Source: Hydractinia symbiolongicarpus (lineage: Eukaryota > Cnidaria > Hydrozoa > Anthoathecata > Hydractiniidae). From it: DNA of 64,000 bases. Shown one piece after another: positions 24,301 through 38,600 of the stretch. The DNA lies in NCBI RefSeq assembly GCF_029227915.1, contig NC_079881.1, positions 33,021,501 through 33,085,500 on the forward strand. Direction: 5' to 3'. Every line of letters starts with the position of its first letter. Position 1 is the stretch's first letter. The translations under genes were made by a program, and so were the position numbers. Under the pieces are notes generated by a model. That model worked only from the letters and a program-made list of their open reading frames with translations. It was not told the DNA's origin and did no database searches.

Positions 24301-26794
24301 TAACGTTGTCGATTGCTTGTGGTTACGGCATTTTGGTCCCCACCTCGCCTTTCCCTTGTGCCACTTAAACAGTTTTCATATGCATAGCCGAACTAAGACA
24401 AGTGTCCGTTGTCGTCGTGAGAGTAAGGGCCAGTGCCGCAACGAGCGCTTTGTCTCCACCACTGATTCGCCATTTACACCTAGAATGCCCACCGTCTGCG
24501 GAAGTGACCAGTTGCGTTGAAAAGAGGCGATGCATAATGTGTCCTGCTTTACACGAAAGGGTTCTTCTCCATTCGGAAGCGAGCAAACAAGAATTTTTGC
24601 GCTTTTCTTGCATTCGACGCAGTCTTCGTGAGCTCAGCAGATTTCTATTTTTAGGCATGGTCCCAGTGGGAACCTCCAAATATTGAAACGCCGGCGATGT
24701 TTCACGCCGTCATGCGGGATATTGGGAAAAGTTTTCAATTAGCAATCACCACGCCTCGGTTAAACCTCATTGGCTATGGTAATGCCACTGCGCAAAGCTA
24801 ACCCAACAAGAACGGCAACCATCGCGTGCTTCTTTAACGTTGTCGATTGCTTGTGGTTACGGCATTTTGGTCCCCACCTCGCCTTTCCCTTGTGCCACTT
24901 AAACAGTTTTCATATGCATAGCCGAACTAAGACAAGTGTCCGTTGTCGTCGTGAGAGTAAGGGCCAGTGCCGCAACGAGCGCTTTGTCTCCACCACTGAT
25001 TCGCCATTTACACCTAGAATGCCCACCGTCTGCGGAAGTGACCAGTTGCGTTGAAAAGAGGCGATGCATAATGTGTCCTGCTTTACACGAAAGAGTTCTT
25101 CTCCATTCGGAAGCGAGCAAACAAGAATTTTTGCGCTTTTCTTGCATTCGACGCAGTCTTCGTGAGCTCAGCAGATTTCTATTTTTAGGCATGGTCCCAG
25201 TGGGAACCTCCAAATATTGCAACGCCGGCGATGTTTCACGCCGTCATGCGGGATATTGGGAAAAGTTTTCAATTAGCAATCACCACGCCTCGGTTAAACC
25301 TCATTGGCTATGGTAATGCCACTGCGCAAAGCTAACCCAACAAGAACGGCAACCATCGCGCGCTTCTTTAACGTTGTCGATTGCTTGTGGTTACGTCATT
25401 TTGGTCCCCACCTCGCCTTTCCCTTGTGCCACTTAAACAGTTTTCATATGCATAGCCGAACTAAGACAAGTGTCCGTTGTCGTCGTGAGAGTAAGGGCCA
25501 GTGCCGCAACGAGCGCTTTGTCTCCACCACTGATTCGCCATTTACACCTAGAATGCCCACCGTCTGCGGAAGTGACCAGTTGCGTTGAAAAGAGGCGATG
25601 CATAATGTGTCCTGCTTTACACGAAAGGGTTCTTCTCCATTCGGAAGCGAGCAAACAAGAATTTTTGCGCTTTTCTTGCATTCGACGCAGTCTTCGTGAG
25701 CTCAGCAGATTTCTATTTTTAGGCATGGTCCCAGTGGGAACCTCCAAATATTGCAACGCCGGCGATGTTTCACGCCGTCATGCGGGATATTGGGAAAAGT
25801 TTTCAATTAGCAATCACCACGCCTCGGTTAAACCTCATTGGCTATGGTAATGCCACTGCGCAAAGCTAACCCAACAAGAACGGCAACCATCGCGTGCTTC
25901 TTTAACGTTGTCGATTGCTTGTGGTTACGGCATTTTGGTCCCCACCTCGCCTTTCCCTTGTGCCACTTAAACAGTTTTCATATGCATAGCCGAACTAAGA
26001 CAAGTGTCCGTTGTCGTCGTGAGAGTAAGGGCCAGTGCCGCAACGAGCGCTTTGTCTCCACCACTGATTCGCCATTTACACCTAGAATGCCCACCGTCTG
26101 CGGAAGTGACCAGTTGCGTTGAAAAGAGGCGATGCATAATGTGTCCTGCTTTACACGAAAGGGTTCTTCTCCATTCGGAAGCGAGCAAACAAGAATTTTT
26201 GCGCTTTTCTTGCATTCGACGCAGTCTTCGTGAGCTCAGCAGATTTCTATTTTTAGGCATGGTCCCAGTGGGAACCTCCAAATATTGCAACGCCGGCGAT
26301 GTTTCACGCCGTCATGCGGGATATTGGGAAAAGTTTTCAATTAGCAATCACCACGCCTCGGTTAAACCTCATTGGCTATGGTAATGCCACTGCGCAAAGC
26401 TAACCCAACAAGAACGGCAACCATCGCGTGCTTCTTTAACGTTGTCGATTGCTTGTGGTTACGGCATTTTGGTCCCCACCTCGCCTTTCCCTTGTGCCAC
26501 TTAAACAGTTTTCATATGCATAGCCGAACTAAGACAAGTGTCCGTTGTCGTCGTGAGAGTAAGGGCCAGTGCCGCAACGAGCGCTTTGTCTCCACCACTG
26601 ATTCGCCATTTACACCTAGAATGCCCACCGTCTGCGGAAGTGACCAGTTGCGTTGAAAAGAGGCGATGCATAATGTGTCCTGCTTTACACGAAAGGGTTC
26701 TTCTCCATTCGGAAGCGAGCAAACAAGAATTTTTGCGCTTTTCTTGCATTCGACGCAGTCTTCGTGAGCTCAGCAGATTTCTATTTTTAGGCAT

Positions 26795-26935
26795 GGTTCC
26801 AGTGGAAACCTCCAAATATTGCAACGCCGGCGATGTTTCACGCCGTCATGCGGGACATTGGGAAAAGTTTTCAATTAGCAATCACCACGCCTCGGTTAAA
26901 CCTCATTGGCTATGGTAATGCCACTGCGCAAAGCT
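26795..26935 (-). ncRNA. U4 snRNA copy with a compensatory 3' stem change
   Basis: Two changes fall on opposite sides of one base pair in the 3' stem-loop: G138A (plus-strand 26798) and C130T (26806). The C-G pair becomes U-A and the hairpin is kept. A third change is A80G (26856). The double change is what selection on RNA structure would leave, though one copy cannot exclude chance. Confidence 0.85.
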
Positions 26936-29900
26936 AACCCAACAAGAACGTCAACCATCGCGTGCTTCTTTAACGTTGTCGATTGCTTGTGGTTACGGCA
27001 TTTTGGTCCCCACCTCGCCTTTCCCTTGTGCCACTTAAACAGTTTTCATATGCATAGCCGAACTAAGACAAGTGTCCGTTGTCGTCGTGAGAGTAAGGGC
27101 CAGTGCCGCAACGAGCGCTTTGTCTCCACCACTGATTCGCCATTTACACCTAGAATGCCCACCGTCTGCGGAAGTGACCAGTTGCGTTGAAAAGAGGCGA
27201 TGCATAATGTGTCCTGCTTTACACGAAAGGGTTCTTCTCCATTCGGAAGCGAGCAAACAAGTATTTTTGCGCTTTTCTTGCATTCGACGCAGTCTTCGTG
27301 AGCTCAGCAGATTTCTATTTTTAGGCATGGTCCCAGTGGGAACCTCCAAATATTGCAACGCCGGCGATGTTTCACGCCGTCATGCGGGATATTGGGAAAA
27401 GTTTTCAATTAGCAATCACCACGCCTCAGTTAAACCTCATTGGCTATGGTAATGCCACTGCGCAAAGCTAACCCAACAAGAACGGCAACCATCGCGCGCT
27501 TCTTTAACGTTGTCGATTGCTTGTGGTTACGGCATTTTGGTCCCCACCTCGCCTTTCCCTTGTGCCACTTAAACAGTTTTCATATGCATAGCCGAACTAA
27601 GACAAGTGTCCGTTGTCGTCGTGAGAGTAAGGGCCAGTGCCGCAACGAGCGCTTTGTCTCCACCACTGATTCGCCATTTACACCTAGAATGCCCACCGTC
27701 TGCGGAAGTGACCAGTTGCGTTGAAAAGAGGCGATGCATAATGTGTCCTGCTTTACACGAAAGGGTTCTTCTCCATTCGGAAGCGAGCAAACAAGAATTT
27801 TTGCGCTTTTCTTGCATTCGACGCAGTCTTCGTGAGCTCAGCAGATTTCTATTTTTAGGCATGGTCCCAGTGGGAACCTCCAAATATTGCAACGCCGGCG
27901 ATGTTTCACGCCGTCATGCGGGATATTGGGAAAAGTTTTCAATTAGCAATCACCACGCCTCGGTTAAACCTCATTGGCTATGGTAATGCCACTGCGCAAA
28001 GCTAACCCAACAAGAACGGCAACCATCGCGTGCTTCTTTAACGTTGTCGATTGCTTGTGGTTACGGCATTTTGGTCCCCACCTCGCCTTTCCCTTGTGCC
28101 ACTTAAACAGTTTTCATATGCATAGCCGAACTAAGACAAGTGTCCGTTGTCGTCGAGAGAGTAAGGGCCAGTGCCGCAACGAGCGCTTTGTCTCCACCAC
28201 TGATTCGCCATTTACACCTAGAATGCCCACCGTCTGCGGAAGTGACCAGTTGCGTTGAAAAGAGGCGATGCATAATGTGTCCTGCTTTACACGAAAGGGT
28301 TCTTCTCCATTCGGAAGCGAGCAAACAAGAATTTTTGCGCTTTTCTTGCATTCGACGCAGTCTTCGTGAGCTCAGCAGATTTCTATTTTTAGGCATGGTC
28401 CCAGTGGGAACCTCCAAATATTGCAACGCCGGCGATGTTTCACGCCGTCATGCGGGATATTGGGAAAAGTTTTCAATTAGCAATCACCACGCTTCGGTTA
28501 AACCTCATTGGCTATGGTAATGCCACTGCGCAAAGCTAACCCAACAAGAACGGCAACCATCGCGTGCTTCTTTAACGTTGTCGATTGCTTGTGGTTACGG
28601 CATTTTGGTCCCCACCTCGCCTTTCCCTTGTGCCACTTAAACAGTTTTCATATGCATAGCCGAACTAAGACAAGTGTCCGTTGTCGTCGTGAGAGTAAGG
28701 GCCAGTGCCGCAACGAGCGCTTTGTCTCCACCACTGATTCGCCATTTACACCTAGAATGCCCACCGTCTGCGGAAGTGACCAGTTGCGTTGAAAAGAGGC
28801 GATGCATAATGTGTCCTGCTTTACACGAAAGGGTTCTTCTCCATTCGGAAGCGAGCAAACAAAAATTTTTGCCCTTTTCTTTCATTCGACGCAGTCTTCG
28901 TGAGCTCAGCAGATTTCTATTTTTAGGCATGGTCCCAGTGGGAACCTCCAAATATTGCAACGCCGGCGATGTTTCACGCCGTCATGCGGGATATTGGGAA
29001 AAGTTTTCAATTAGCAATCACCACGCCTCGGTTAAACCTCATTGGCTATGGTAATGCCACTGCGCAAAGCTAACCCAACAAGAACGGCAACCATCGCGTG
29101 CTTCTTTAACGTTGTCGATTGCTTGTGGTTACGGCATTTTGGTCCCCACCTCGCCTTTCCCTTGTGCCACTTAAACAGTTTTCATATGCATAGCCGAACT
29201 AAGACAAGTGTCCGTTGTCGTCGTGAGAGTAAGGGCCAGTGCCGCAACGAGCGCTTTGTCTCCACCACTGATTCGCCATTTACACCTAGAATGCCCACCG
29301 TCTGCGGAAGTGACCAGTTGCGTTGAAAAGAGGCGATGCATAATGTGTCCTGCTTTACACGAAAGGGTTCTTCTCCATTCGGAAGCGAGCAAACAAGAAT
29401 TTTTGCGCTTTTCTTGCATTCGACGCGGTCTTCCTGAGCTCAGCAGATTTCTATTTTTAGGCATGGTCCCAGTGGGAACCTCCAAATATTGCAACGCCGG
29501 CGATGTTTCACGCCGTCATGCGGGACATTGGGAAAAGTTTTCAATTAGCAATCACCACGCCTCGGTTAAACCTCATTGGCTATGGTAATGCCACTGCGCA
29601 AAGCTAACCCAACAAGAACGGCAACCATCGCGTGCTTCTTTAACGTTGTCGATTGCTTGTGGTTACGGCATTTTGGTCCCCACCTCGCCTTTCCCTTGTG
29701 CCACTTAAACAGTTTTCATATGCATAGCCGAACTAAGACAAGTGTCCGTTGTCGTCGTGAGAGTAAGGGCCAGTGCCGCAACGAGCGCTTTGTCTCCACC
29801 ACTGATTCGCCATTTACACCTAGAATGCCCACCGTCTGCGGAAGTGACCAGTTGCGTTGAAAAGAGGCGATGCATAATGTGTCCTGCTTTACACGAAAGG

Positions 29901-32666
29901 GTTCTTCTCCATTCGGAAGCGAGCAAACAAGAATTTTTGCGCTTTTCTTGCATTCGACGCAGTCTTCGTGAGCTCAGCAGATTTCTATTTTTAGGCATGG
30001 TCCCAGTGGGAACCTCCAAATATTGCAACGCCGGCGATGTTTCACGCCGTCATGCGGGATATTGGGAAAAGTTTTCAATTAGCAATCACCACGCCTCGGT
30101 TAAACCTCATTGGCTATGGTAATGCCACTGCGCAAAGCTAACCCAACAAGAACGGCAACCATCGCGCGCTTCTTTAACGTTGTCGATTGCTTGTGGTTAC
30201 GGCATTTTGGTCCCCACCTCGCCTTTCCCTTGTGCCACTTAAACAGTTTTCATATGCATAGCCGAACTAAGACAAGTGTCCGTTGTCGTCGTGGGAGTAA
30301 GGGCCAGTGCCGCAACGAGCGCTTTGTCTCCACCACTGATTCGCCATTTACACCTAGAATGCCCACCGTCTGCGGAAGTGACCAGTTGCGTTGAAAAGAG
30401 GCGATGCATAATGTGTCCTGCTTTACACGAAAGGGTTCTTCTCCATTCGGAAGCGAGCAAACAAGAATTTTTGCGCTTTTCTTGCATTCGACGCAGTCTT
30501 CGTGAGCTCAGCAGATTTCTATTTTTAGGCATGGTCCCAGTGGGAACCTCCAAATATTGCAACGCCGGCGATGTTTCACGCCGTCATGCGGGATATTGGG
30601 AAAAGTTTTCAATTAGCAATCACCACGCCTCGGTTAAACCTCATTGGCTATGGTAATGCCACTGCGCAAAGCTAACCCAACAAGAACGGCAACCATCGCG
30701 TGCTTCTTTAACGTTGTCGATTGCTTGTGGTTACGGCATTTTGGTCCCCACCTCGCCTTTCCCTTGTGCCACTTAAACAGTTTTCATATGCATAGCCGAA
30801 CTAAGACAAGTGTCCGTTGTCGTCGTGACAGTAAGGGCCAGTGCCGCAACGAGCGCTTTGTCTCCACCACTGATTCGCCATTTACACCTAGAATGCCCAC
30901 CGTCTGCGGAAGTGAACAGTTGCGTTGAAAAGAGGCGATGCATAATGTGTCCTGCTTTACACGAAAGGGTTCTTCTCCATTCGGAAACGAGCAAACAAGA
31001 ATTTTTGCGCTTTTCTTGCATTCGACGCAGTCTTCGTGAGCTCAGCAGATTTCTATTTTTAGGCATGGTCCCAGTGGGAACCTCCAAATATTGCAACGCC
31101 GGCGATGTTTCACGCCGTCATGCGGGATATTGGGAAAAGTTTTCAATTAGCAATCACCACGCCTCGGTTAAACCTCATTGGCTATGGTAATGCCACTGCG
31201 CAAAGCTAACCCAACAAGAACGGCAACCATCGCGTGCTTCTTTAACGTTGTCGATTGCTTGTGGTTACGGCATTTTGGTCCCCACCTCGCCTTTCCCTTG
31301 TGCCACTTAAACAGTTTTCATATGCATAGCCGAACTAAGACAAGTGTCCGTTGTCGTCGTGAGAGTAAGGGCCAGTGCCGCAACGAGCGCTTTGTCTCCA
31401 CCACTGATTCGCCATTTACACCTAGAATGCCCACCGTCTGCGGAAGTGACCAGTTGCGTTGAAAAGAGGCGATGCATAATGTGTCCTGCTTTACACGAAA
31501 GGGTTCTTCTCCATTCGGAAGCGAGCAAACAAGAATTTTTGCGCTTTTCTTGCATTCGACGCAGTCTTCATGAGCTCAGCAGATTTCTATTTTTAGGCAT
31601 GGTCCCAGTGGGAACCTCCAAATATTGCAACGCCGGCGATGTTTCACGCCGTCATGCGGGATATTGGGAAATGTTTTCAATTAGCAATCACCACGCCTCG
31701 GTTAAACCTCATTGGCTATGGTAATGCCACTGCCCAAAGCTAACCCAACAAGAACGGCAACCATCGCGTGCTTCTTTAACGTTGTCGATTGCTTGTGGTT
31801 ACGGCATTTTGGTCCCCACCTCGCCTTTCCCTTGTGCCACTTAAACAGTTTTCATATGCATAGCCGAACTAAGACAAGTGTCCGTTGTCGTCGTGAGAGT
31901 AAGGGCCAGTGCCGCAACGAGCGCTTTGTCTCCACCACTGATTCGCCATTTACACCTAGAATGCCCACCGTCTGCGGAAGTGACCAGTTGCGTTGAAAAG
32001 AGGCGATGCATAATGTGTCCTGCTTTACACGAAAGGGTTCTTCTCCATTCGGAAGCGAGCAAACAAGAATTTTTGCGCTTTTCTTGCATTCGACGCAGTC
32101 TTCGTGAGCTCAGCAGATTTCTATTTTTAGGCATGGTCCCAGTGGGAACCTCCAAATATTGCAACGCCGGCGATGTTTCACGCCGTCATGCGGGATATTG
32201 GGAAAAGTTTTCAATTAGCAATCACCACGCCTCGGTTAAACCTCATTGGCCATGGTAATGCCACTGCGCAAAGCTAACCCAACAAGAACGGCAACCATCG
32301 CGTGCTTCTTTAACGTTGTCGATTGCTTGTGGTTACGGCATTTTGGTCCCCACCTCGCCTTTCCCTTGTGCCAATAACAGTTTTCATATGCATAGCCGAA
32401 CTAAGACAAGTGTCCGTTGTCGTCGTGACAGTAAGGGCCAGTGCCGCAACGAGCGCTTTGTCTCCACCACTGATTCGCCATTTACACCTAGAATGCCCAC
32501 CGTCTGCGGAAGTGACCAGTTGCGTTGAAAAGAGGCGATGCATAATGTGTCCTGCTTTACACGAAAGGGTTCTTCTCCATTCGGAAGCGAGCAAACAAGA
32601 ATTTTTGCGCTTTTCTTGCATTCGACGCAGTCTTCGTGAGCTCAGCAGATTTCTATTTTTAGGCAT

Positions 32667-35600
32667 GGCCCCAGTGGGAACCTCCAAATATTGCAACGCC
32701 GGCGATGTTTCACGCCGTCATGCGGGATATTGGGAAAAGTTTTCAATTAGCAATCACCACGCCTCGGTTAAACCTCATTGGCTATGGTAATGCCACTGCG
32801 CAAAGCTAACCCAACAAGAACGGCAACCATCGCGTGCTTCTTTAACGTTGTCGATTGCTTGTGGTTACGGCATTTTGGTCCCCACCTCGCCTTTCCCTTG
32901 TGCCACTTAAACAGTTTTCATATGCATAGCCGAACTAAGACAAGTGTCCGTTGTCGTCGTGAGAGTAAGGGCCAGTGCCGCAACGAGTGCTTTGTCTCCA
33001 CCACTGATTCGCCATTTACACCTAGAATGCCCACCGTCTGCGGAAGTGACCAGTTGCGTTGAAAAGAGGCGATGCATAATGTGTCCTGCTTTACACGAAA
33101 GGGTTCTTCTCCATTCGGAAGCGAGCAAACAAGAATTTTTGCGCTTTTCTTGCATTCGACGCAGTCTTCGTGAGCTCAGCAGATTTCTATTTTTAGGCAT
33201 GGTCCCAGTGGGAACCTCCAAATATTGCAACGCCGGCGATGTTTCACGCCGTCATGCGGGATATTGGAAAAAGTTTTCAATTAGCAATCACCACGCCTCG
33301 GGTAAACCTCATTGGCTATGGTAATGCCACTGCGCAAAGCTAACCCAACAAGAACGGCAACCATCGCGTGCTTCTTTAACGTTGTCGATTGCTTGTGGTT
33401 ACGGCATTTTGGTCCCCACCTCGCCTTTCCCTTGTGCCACTTAAACAGTTTTCATATGCATAGCCGAACTAAGACAAGTGTCCGTTGTCGTCGTGAGAGT
33501 AAGGGCCAGTGCCGCAACGAGCGCTTTGTCTCCACCACTGATTCGCCATTTACACCTAGAATGCCCACCGTCTGCGGAAGTGACCAGTTGCGTTGAAAAG
33601 AGGCGATGCATAATGTGTCCTGCTTTACACGAAAGGGTTCTTCTCCATTCGGAAGCGAGCAAACAAGAATTTTTGCGCTTTTCTTGCATTCGACGCAGTC
33701 TTCGTGAGCTCAGCAGATTTCTATTTTTAGGCATGGTCCCAGTGGGAACCTCCAAATATTGCAACACCGGCGATGTTTCACGCCGTCATGCGGGATATTG
33801 GGAAAAGTTTTCAATTAGCAATCACCACGCCTCGGTTAAACTTCATTGGCTATGGTAATGCCACTGCGCAAAGCTAACCCAACAAGAACGGCAACCATCG
33901 CGTGCTTCTTTAACGTTGTCGATTGCTTGTGGTTACGGCATTTTGGTCCCCACCTCGCCTTTCCCTTGTGCCACTTAAACAGTTTTCATATGCATAGCCG
34001 AACTAAGACAAGTGTCCGTTGTCGTCGTGAGAGTAAGGGCCAGTGCCGCAACGAGCGCTTTGTCTCCACCACTGATTCGCCATTTACACCTAGAATGCCC
34101 ACCGTCTGCGGAAGTGACCAGTTGCGTTGAAAAGAGGCGATGCATAATGTGTCCTGCTTTACACGAAAGGGTTCTTCTCCATTCGGAAGCGAGCAAACAA
34201 GAATTTTTGCGCTTTTCTTGCATTCGACGCAGTCTTCGTGAGCTCAGCAGATTTCTATTTTTAGGCATGGTCCCAGTGGGAACCTCCAAATATTGCAACG
34301 CCGGCGATGTTTCACGCCGTCATGCGGGATATTGGGAAAAGTTTTCAATTAGCAATCACCACGCCTCGGTTAAACCTCATTGGCTATGGTAATGCCACTG
34401 CGCAAAGCTAACCCAACAAGAACGGCAACCATCGCGTGCTTCTTTAACGTTGTCGATTGCTTGTGGTTACGGCATTTTGGTCCCCACCTCGCCTTTCCCT
34501 TGTGCCACTTAAACAGTTTTCATATGCATAGCCGAACTAAGACAAGTGTCCGTTGTCGTCGTGAGAGTAAGGGCCAGTGCCGCAACGAGCGCTTTGTCTC
34601 CACCACTGATTCGCCATTTACACCTAGAATGCCCACCGTCTGCGGAAGTGACCAGTTGCGTTGAAAAGAGGCGATGCATAATGTGTCCTGCTTTACACGA
34701 AAGGCTTCTTCTCCATTCGGAAGCGAGCAAACAAGAATTTTTGCGCTTTTCTTGCATTCGACGCAGTCTTCGTGAGCTCAGCAGATTTCTATTTTTAGGC
34801 ATGGTCCCAGTGGGAACCTCCAAATATTGCAACACCGGCGATGTTTCACGCCGTCATGCGGGATATTGGGAAAAGTTTTCAATTAGCAATCACCACGCCT
34901 CGGTTAAACCTCATTGGCTATGGTAATGCCACTGCGCAAAGCTAACCCAACAAGAACGGCAACCATCGCGTGCTTCTTTAACGTTGTCGATTGCTTGTGG
35001 TTACGGCATTTTGGTCCCCACCTCGCCTTTCCCTTGTGCCACTTAAACAGTTTTCATATGCATAGCCGAACTAAGACAAGTGTCCGTTGTCGTCGTGAGA
35101 GTAAGGGCCAGTGCCGCAACGAGCGCTTTGTCTCCACCACTGATTCGCCATTTACACCTAGAATGCCCACCGTCTGCGGAAGTGACCAGTTGCGTTGAAA
35201 AGAGGCGATGCATAATGTGTCCTGCTTTACACGAAAGGGTTCTTCTCCATTCGGAAGCGAGCAAACAAGAATTTTTGCGCTTTTCTTGCATTCGACGCAG
35301 TCTTCGTGAGCTCAGCAGATTTCTATTTTTAGGCATGGTCCCAGTGGGAACCTCCAAATATTGCAACGCCGGCGATGTTTCACGCCGTCATGCGGGATAT
35401 TGGGAAAAGTTTCCAATTAGCAATCACCACGCCTCGGTTTAACCTCATTGGCTATGGTAATGCCACTGCGCAAAGCTAACCCAACAAGAACGGCAACCAT
35501 CGCGTGCTTCTTTAACGTTGTCGATTGCTTGTGGTTACGGCATTGTGGTCCCCACCTCGCCTTTCCCTTGTGCCACTTAAACAGTTTTCATATGCATAGC

Positions 35601-38600
35601 CGAACTAAGACAAGTGTCCGTTGTCGTCGTGAGAGTAAGGGCCAGTGCCGCAACGAGCGCTTTGTCTCCACCACTGATTCGCCATTTACACCTAGAATGC
35701 CCACCGTCTGCGGAAGTGACCAGTTGCGTTGAAAAGAGGCGATGCATAATGTGTCCTGCTTTACACGAAAGGGTTCTTCTCCATTCGGAAGCGAGCAAAC
35801 AAGAATTTTTGCGCTTTTCTTGCATTCGACGCAGTCTTCGTGAGCTCAGCAGATTTCTATTTTTAGGCATGGTCCCAGTGGGAACCTCCAAATATTGCAA
35901 CGCCGGCGATGTTTCACGCCGTCATGCGGGATATTGGGAAAAGTTTTCAATTAGCAATCACCACGCCTCGGTTAAACCTCATTGGCTATGGTAATGCCAC
36001 TGCCCAAAGCTAACCCAACAAGAACGGCAACCATCGCGTGCTTCTTTAACGTTGTCGATTGCTTGTGGTTACGGCATTTTGGTCCCCACCTCGCCTTTCC
36101 CTTGTGCCACTTAAACAGTTTTCATATGCATAGCCGAACTAAGACAAGTGTCCGTTGTCGTCGTGAGAGTAAGGGCCAGTGCCGCAACGAGCGCTTTGTC
36201 TCCACCACTGATTCGCCATTTACACCTAGAATGCCCACCGTCTGCGGAAGTGACCAGTTGCGTTGAAAAGAGGCGATGCATAATGTGTCCTGCTTTACAC
36301 GAAAGGGTTCTTCTCCATTCGGAAGCAAGCAAACAAGAATTTTTGCGCTTTTCTTGCATTCGACGCAGTCTTCGTGAGCTCAGCAGATTTCTATTTTTAG
36401 GCATGGTCCCAGTGGGAACCTCCAAATATTGCAACGCCGGCGATGTTTCACGCCGTCATGCGGGATATTGGGAAAAGTTTTCAATTAGCAATCACCACGC
36501 CTCGGTTAAACCTCATTGGCCATGGTAATGCCACTGCGCAAAGCTAACCCAACAAGAACGGCAACCATCGCGTGCTTCTTTAACGTTGTCGATTGCTTGT
36601 GGTTACGGCATTTTGGTCCCCACCTCGCCTTTCCCTTGTGCCACTTAAACAGTTTTCATATGCATAGCCGAACTAAGACAAGTGTCCGTTGTCGTCGTGA
36701 GAGTAAGGGCCAGTGCCGCAACGAGCGCTTTGTCTCCACCACTGATTCGCCATTTACACCTAGAATGCCCACCGTCTGCGGAAGTGACCAGTTGCGTTGA
36801 AAAGAGGCGATGCATAATGTGTCCTGCTTTACACGAAAGGGTTCTTCTCCATTCGGAAGCGAGCAAACAAGAATTTTTGCGCTTTTCTTGCATTCGACGC
36901 AGTCTTCGTGAGCTCAGCAGATTTCTATTTTTAGGCATGGTCCCAGTGGGAACCTCCAAATATTGCAACGCCGGCGATGTTTCACGCCGTCATGCGGGAT
37001 ATTGGGAAAAGTTTTCAATTAGCAATCACCACGCCTCGGTTAAACCTCATTGGCTATGGTAATGCCACTGCGCAAAGCTAACCCAACAAGAACGGCAACC
37101 ATCGCGTGCTTCTTTAACGTTGTCGATTGCTTGTGGTTACGGCATTTTGGTCCCCACCTCGCCTTTCCCTTGTGCCACTTAAACAGTTTTCATATGCATA
37201 GCCGAACTAAGACAAGTGTCCGTTGTCGTCGTGAGAGTAAGGGCCAGTGCCGCAACGAGCGCTTTGTCTCCACCACTGATTCGCCATTTACACCTAGAAT
37301 GCCCACCGTCTGCGGAAGTGACCAGTTGCGTTGAAAAGAGGCGATGCATAATGTGTCCTGCTTTACACGAAAGGGTTCTTCTCCATTCGGAAGCGAGCAA
37401 ACAAGAATTTTTGCGCTTTTCTTGCATTCGACGCAGTCTTCGTGAGCTCAGCAGATTTCTATTTTTAGGCATGGTCCCAGTGGGAACCTCCAAATATTGC
37501 AACGCCGGCGATGTTTCACGCCGTCATGCGGGATATTGGGAAAAGTTTTCAATTAGCAATCACCACGCCTCGGTTAAACCTCATTGGCCATGGTAATGCC
37601 ACTGCGCAAAGCTAACCCAACAAGAACGGCAACCATCGCGTGCTTCTTTAACGTTGTCGATTGCTTGTGGTTACGGCATTTTGGTCCCCACCTCGCCTTT
37701 CCCTTGTGCCACTTAAACAGTTTTCATATGCATAGCCGAACTAAGACAAGTGTCCGTTGTCGTCGTGAGAGTAAGGGCCAGTGCCGCAACGAGCGCTTTG
37801 TCTCCACCACTGATTCGCCATTTACACCTAGAATGCCCACCGTCTGCGGAAGTGACCAGTTGCGTTGAAAAGAGGCGATGCATAATGTGTCCTGCTTTAC
37901 ACGAAAGGGTTCTTCTCCATTCGGAAGCGAGCAAACAAGAATTTTTGCGCTTTTCTTGCATTCGACGCAGTCTTCGTGAGCTCAGCAGATTTCTATTTTT
38001 AGGCATGGTCCCAGTGGGAACCTCCAAATATTGCAACGCCGGCGATGTTTCACGCCGTCATGCGGGATATTGGGAAAAGTTTTCAATTAGCAATCACCAC
38101 GCCTCGGTTAAACCTCATTGGCTATGGTAATGCCACTGCGCAAAGCTAACCCAACAAGAACGGCAACCATCGCGTGCTTCTTTAACGTTGTCGATTGCTT
38201 GTGGTTACGGCATTTTGGTCCCCACCTCGCCTTTCCCTTGTGCCACTTAAACAGTTTTCATATGCATAGCCGAACTAAGACAAGTGTCCGTTGTCGTCGT
38301 GAGAGTAAGGGCCAGTGCCGCAACGAGCGCTTTGTCTCCACCACTGATTCGCCATTTACACCTAGAATGCCCACCGTCTGCGGAAGTGACCAGTTGCGTT
38401 GAAAAGAGGCGATGCATAATGTGTCCTGCTTTACACGAAAGGGTTCTTCTCCATTCGGAAGCGAGCAAACAAGAATTTTTGCGCTTTTCTTGCATTCGAC
38501 GCAGTCTTCGTGAGCTCAGCAGATTTCTATTTTTAGGCATGGTCCCAGTGGGAACCTCCAAATATTGCAACGCCGGCGATGTTTCACGCCGTCATGCGGG

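Larger units (their letters stand above)
3833..32275 (-). ncRNA. U4 snRNA gene cluster, copies 8-61
   Basis: Fifty-four complete U4 genes, 5' ends at 3973 + 534k for k = 0 to 53, each 141 bp. Most match the consensus. Single changes noted: T49C (5' end 3973), T36C (6643), G109A (7711), C74A (8245), T38A (9313 and 9847), C42G with T70G (10915), A68T (11449), G35T (11983 and 13051), G50A (15187), G127A (15721), G43A (19993), G51A (23731), G114T (24799), C42T (27469), G45A (28537), A80G (29605), C8G with T70A (31741), A25G (32275). Several hit the 5' stem-loop or kink-turn and may weaken that copy. Confidence 0.94.
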
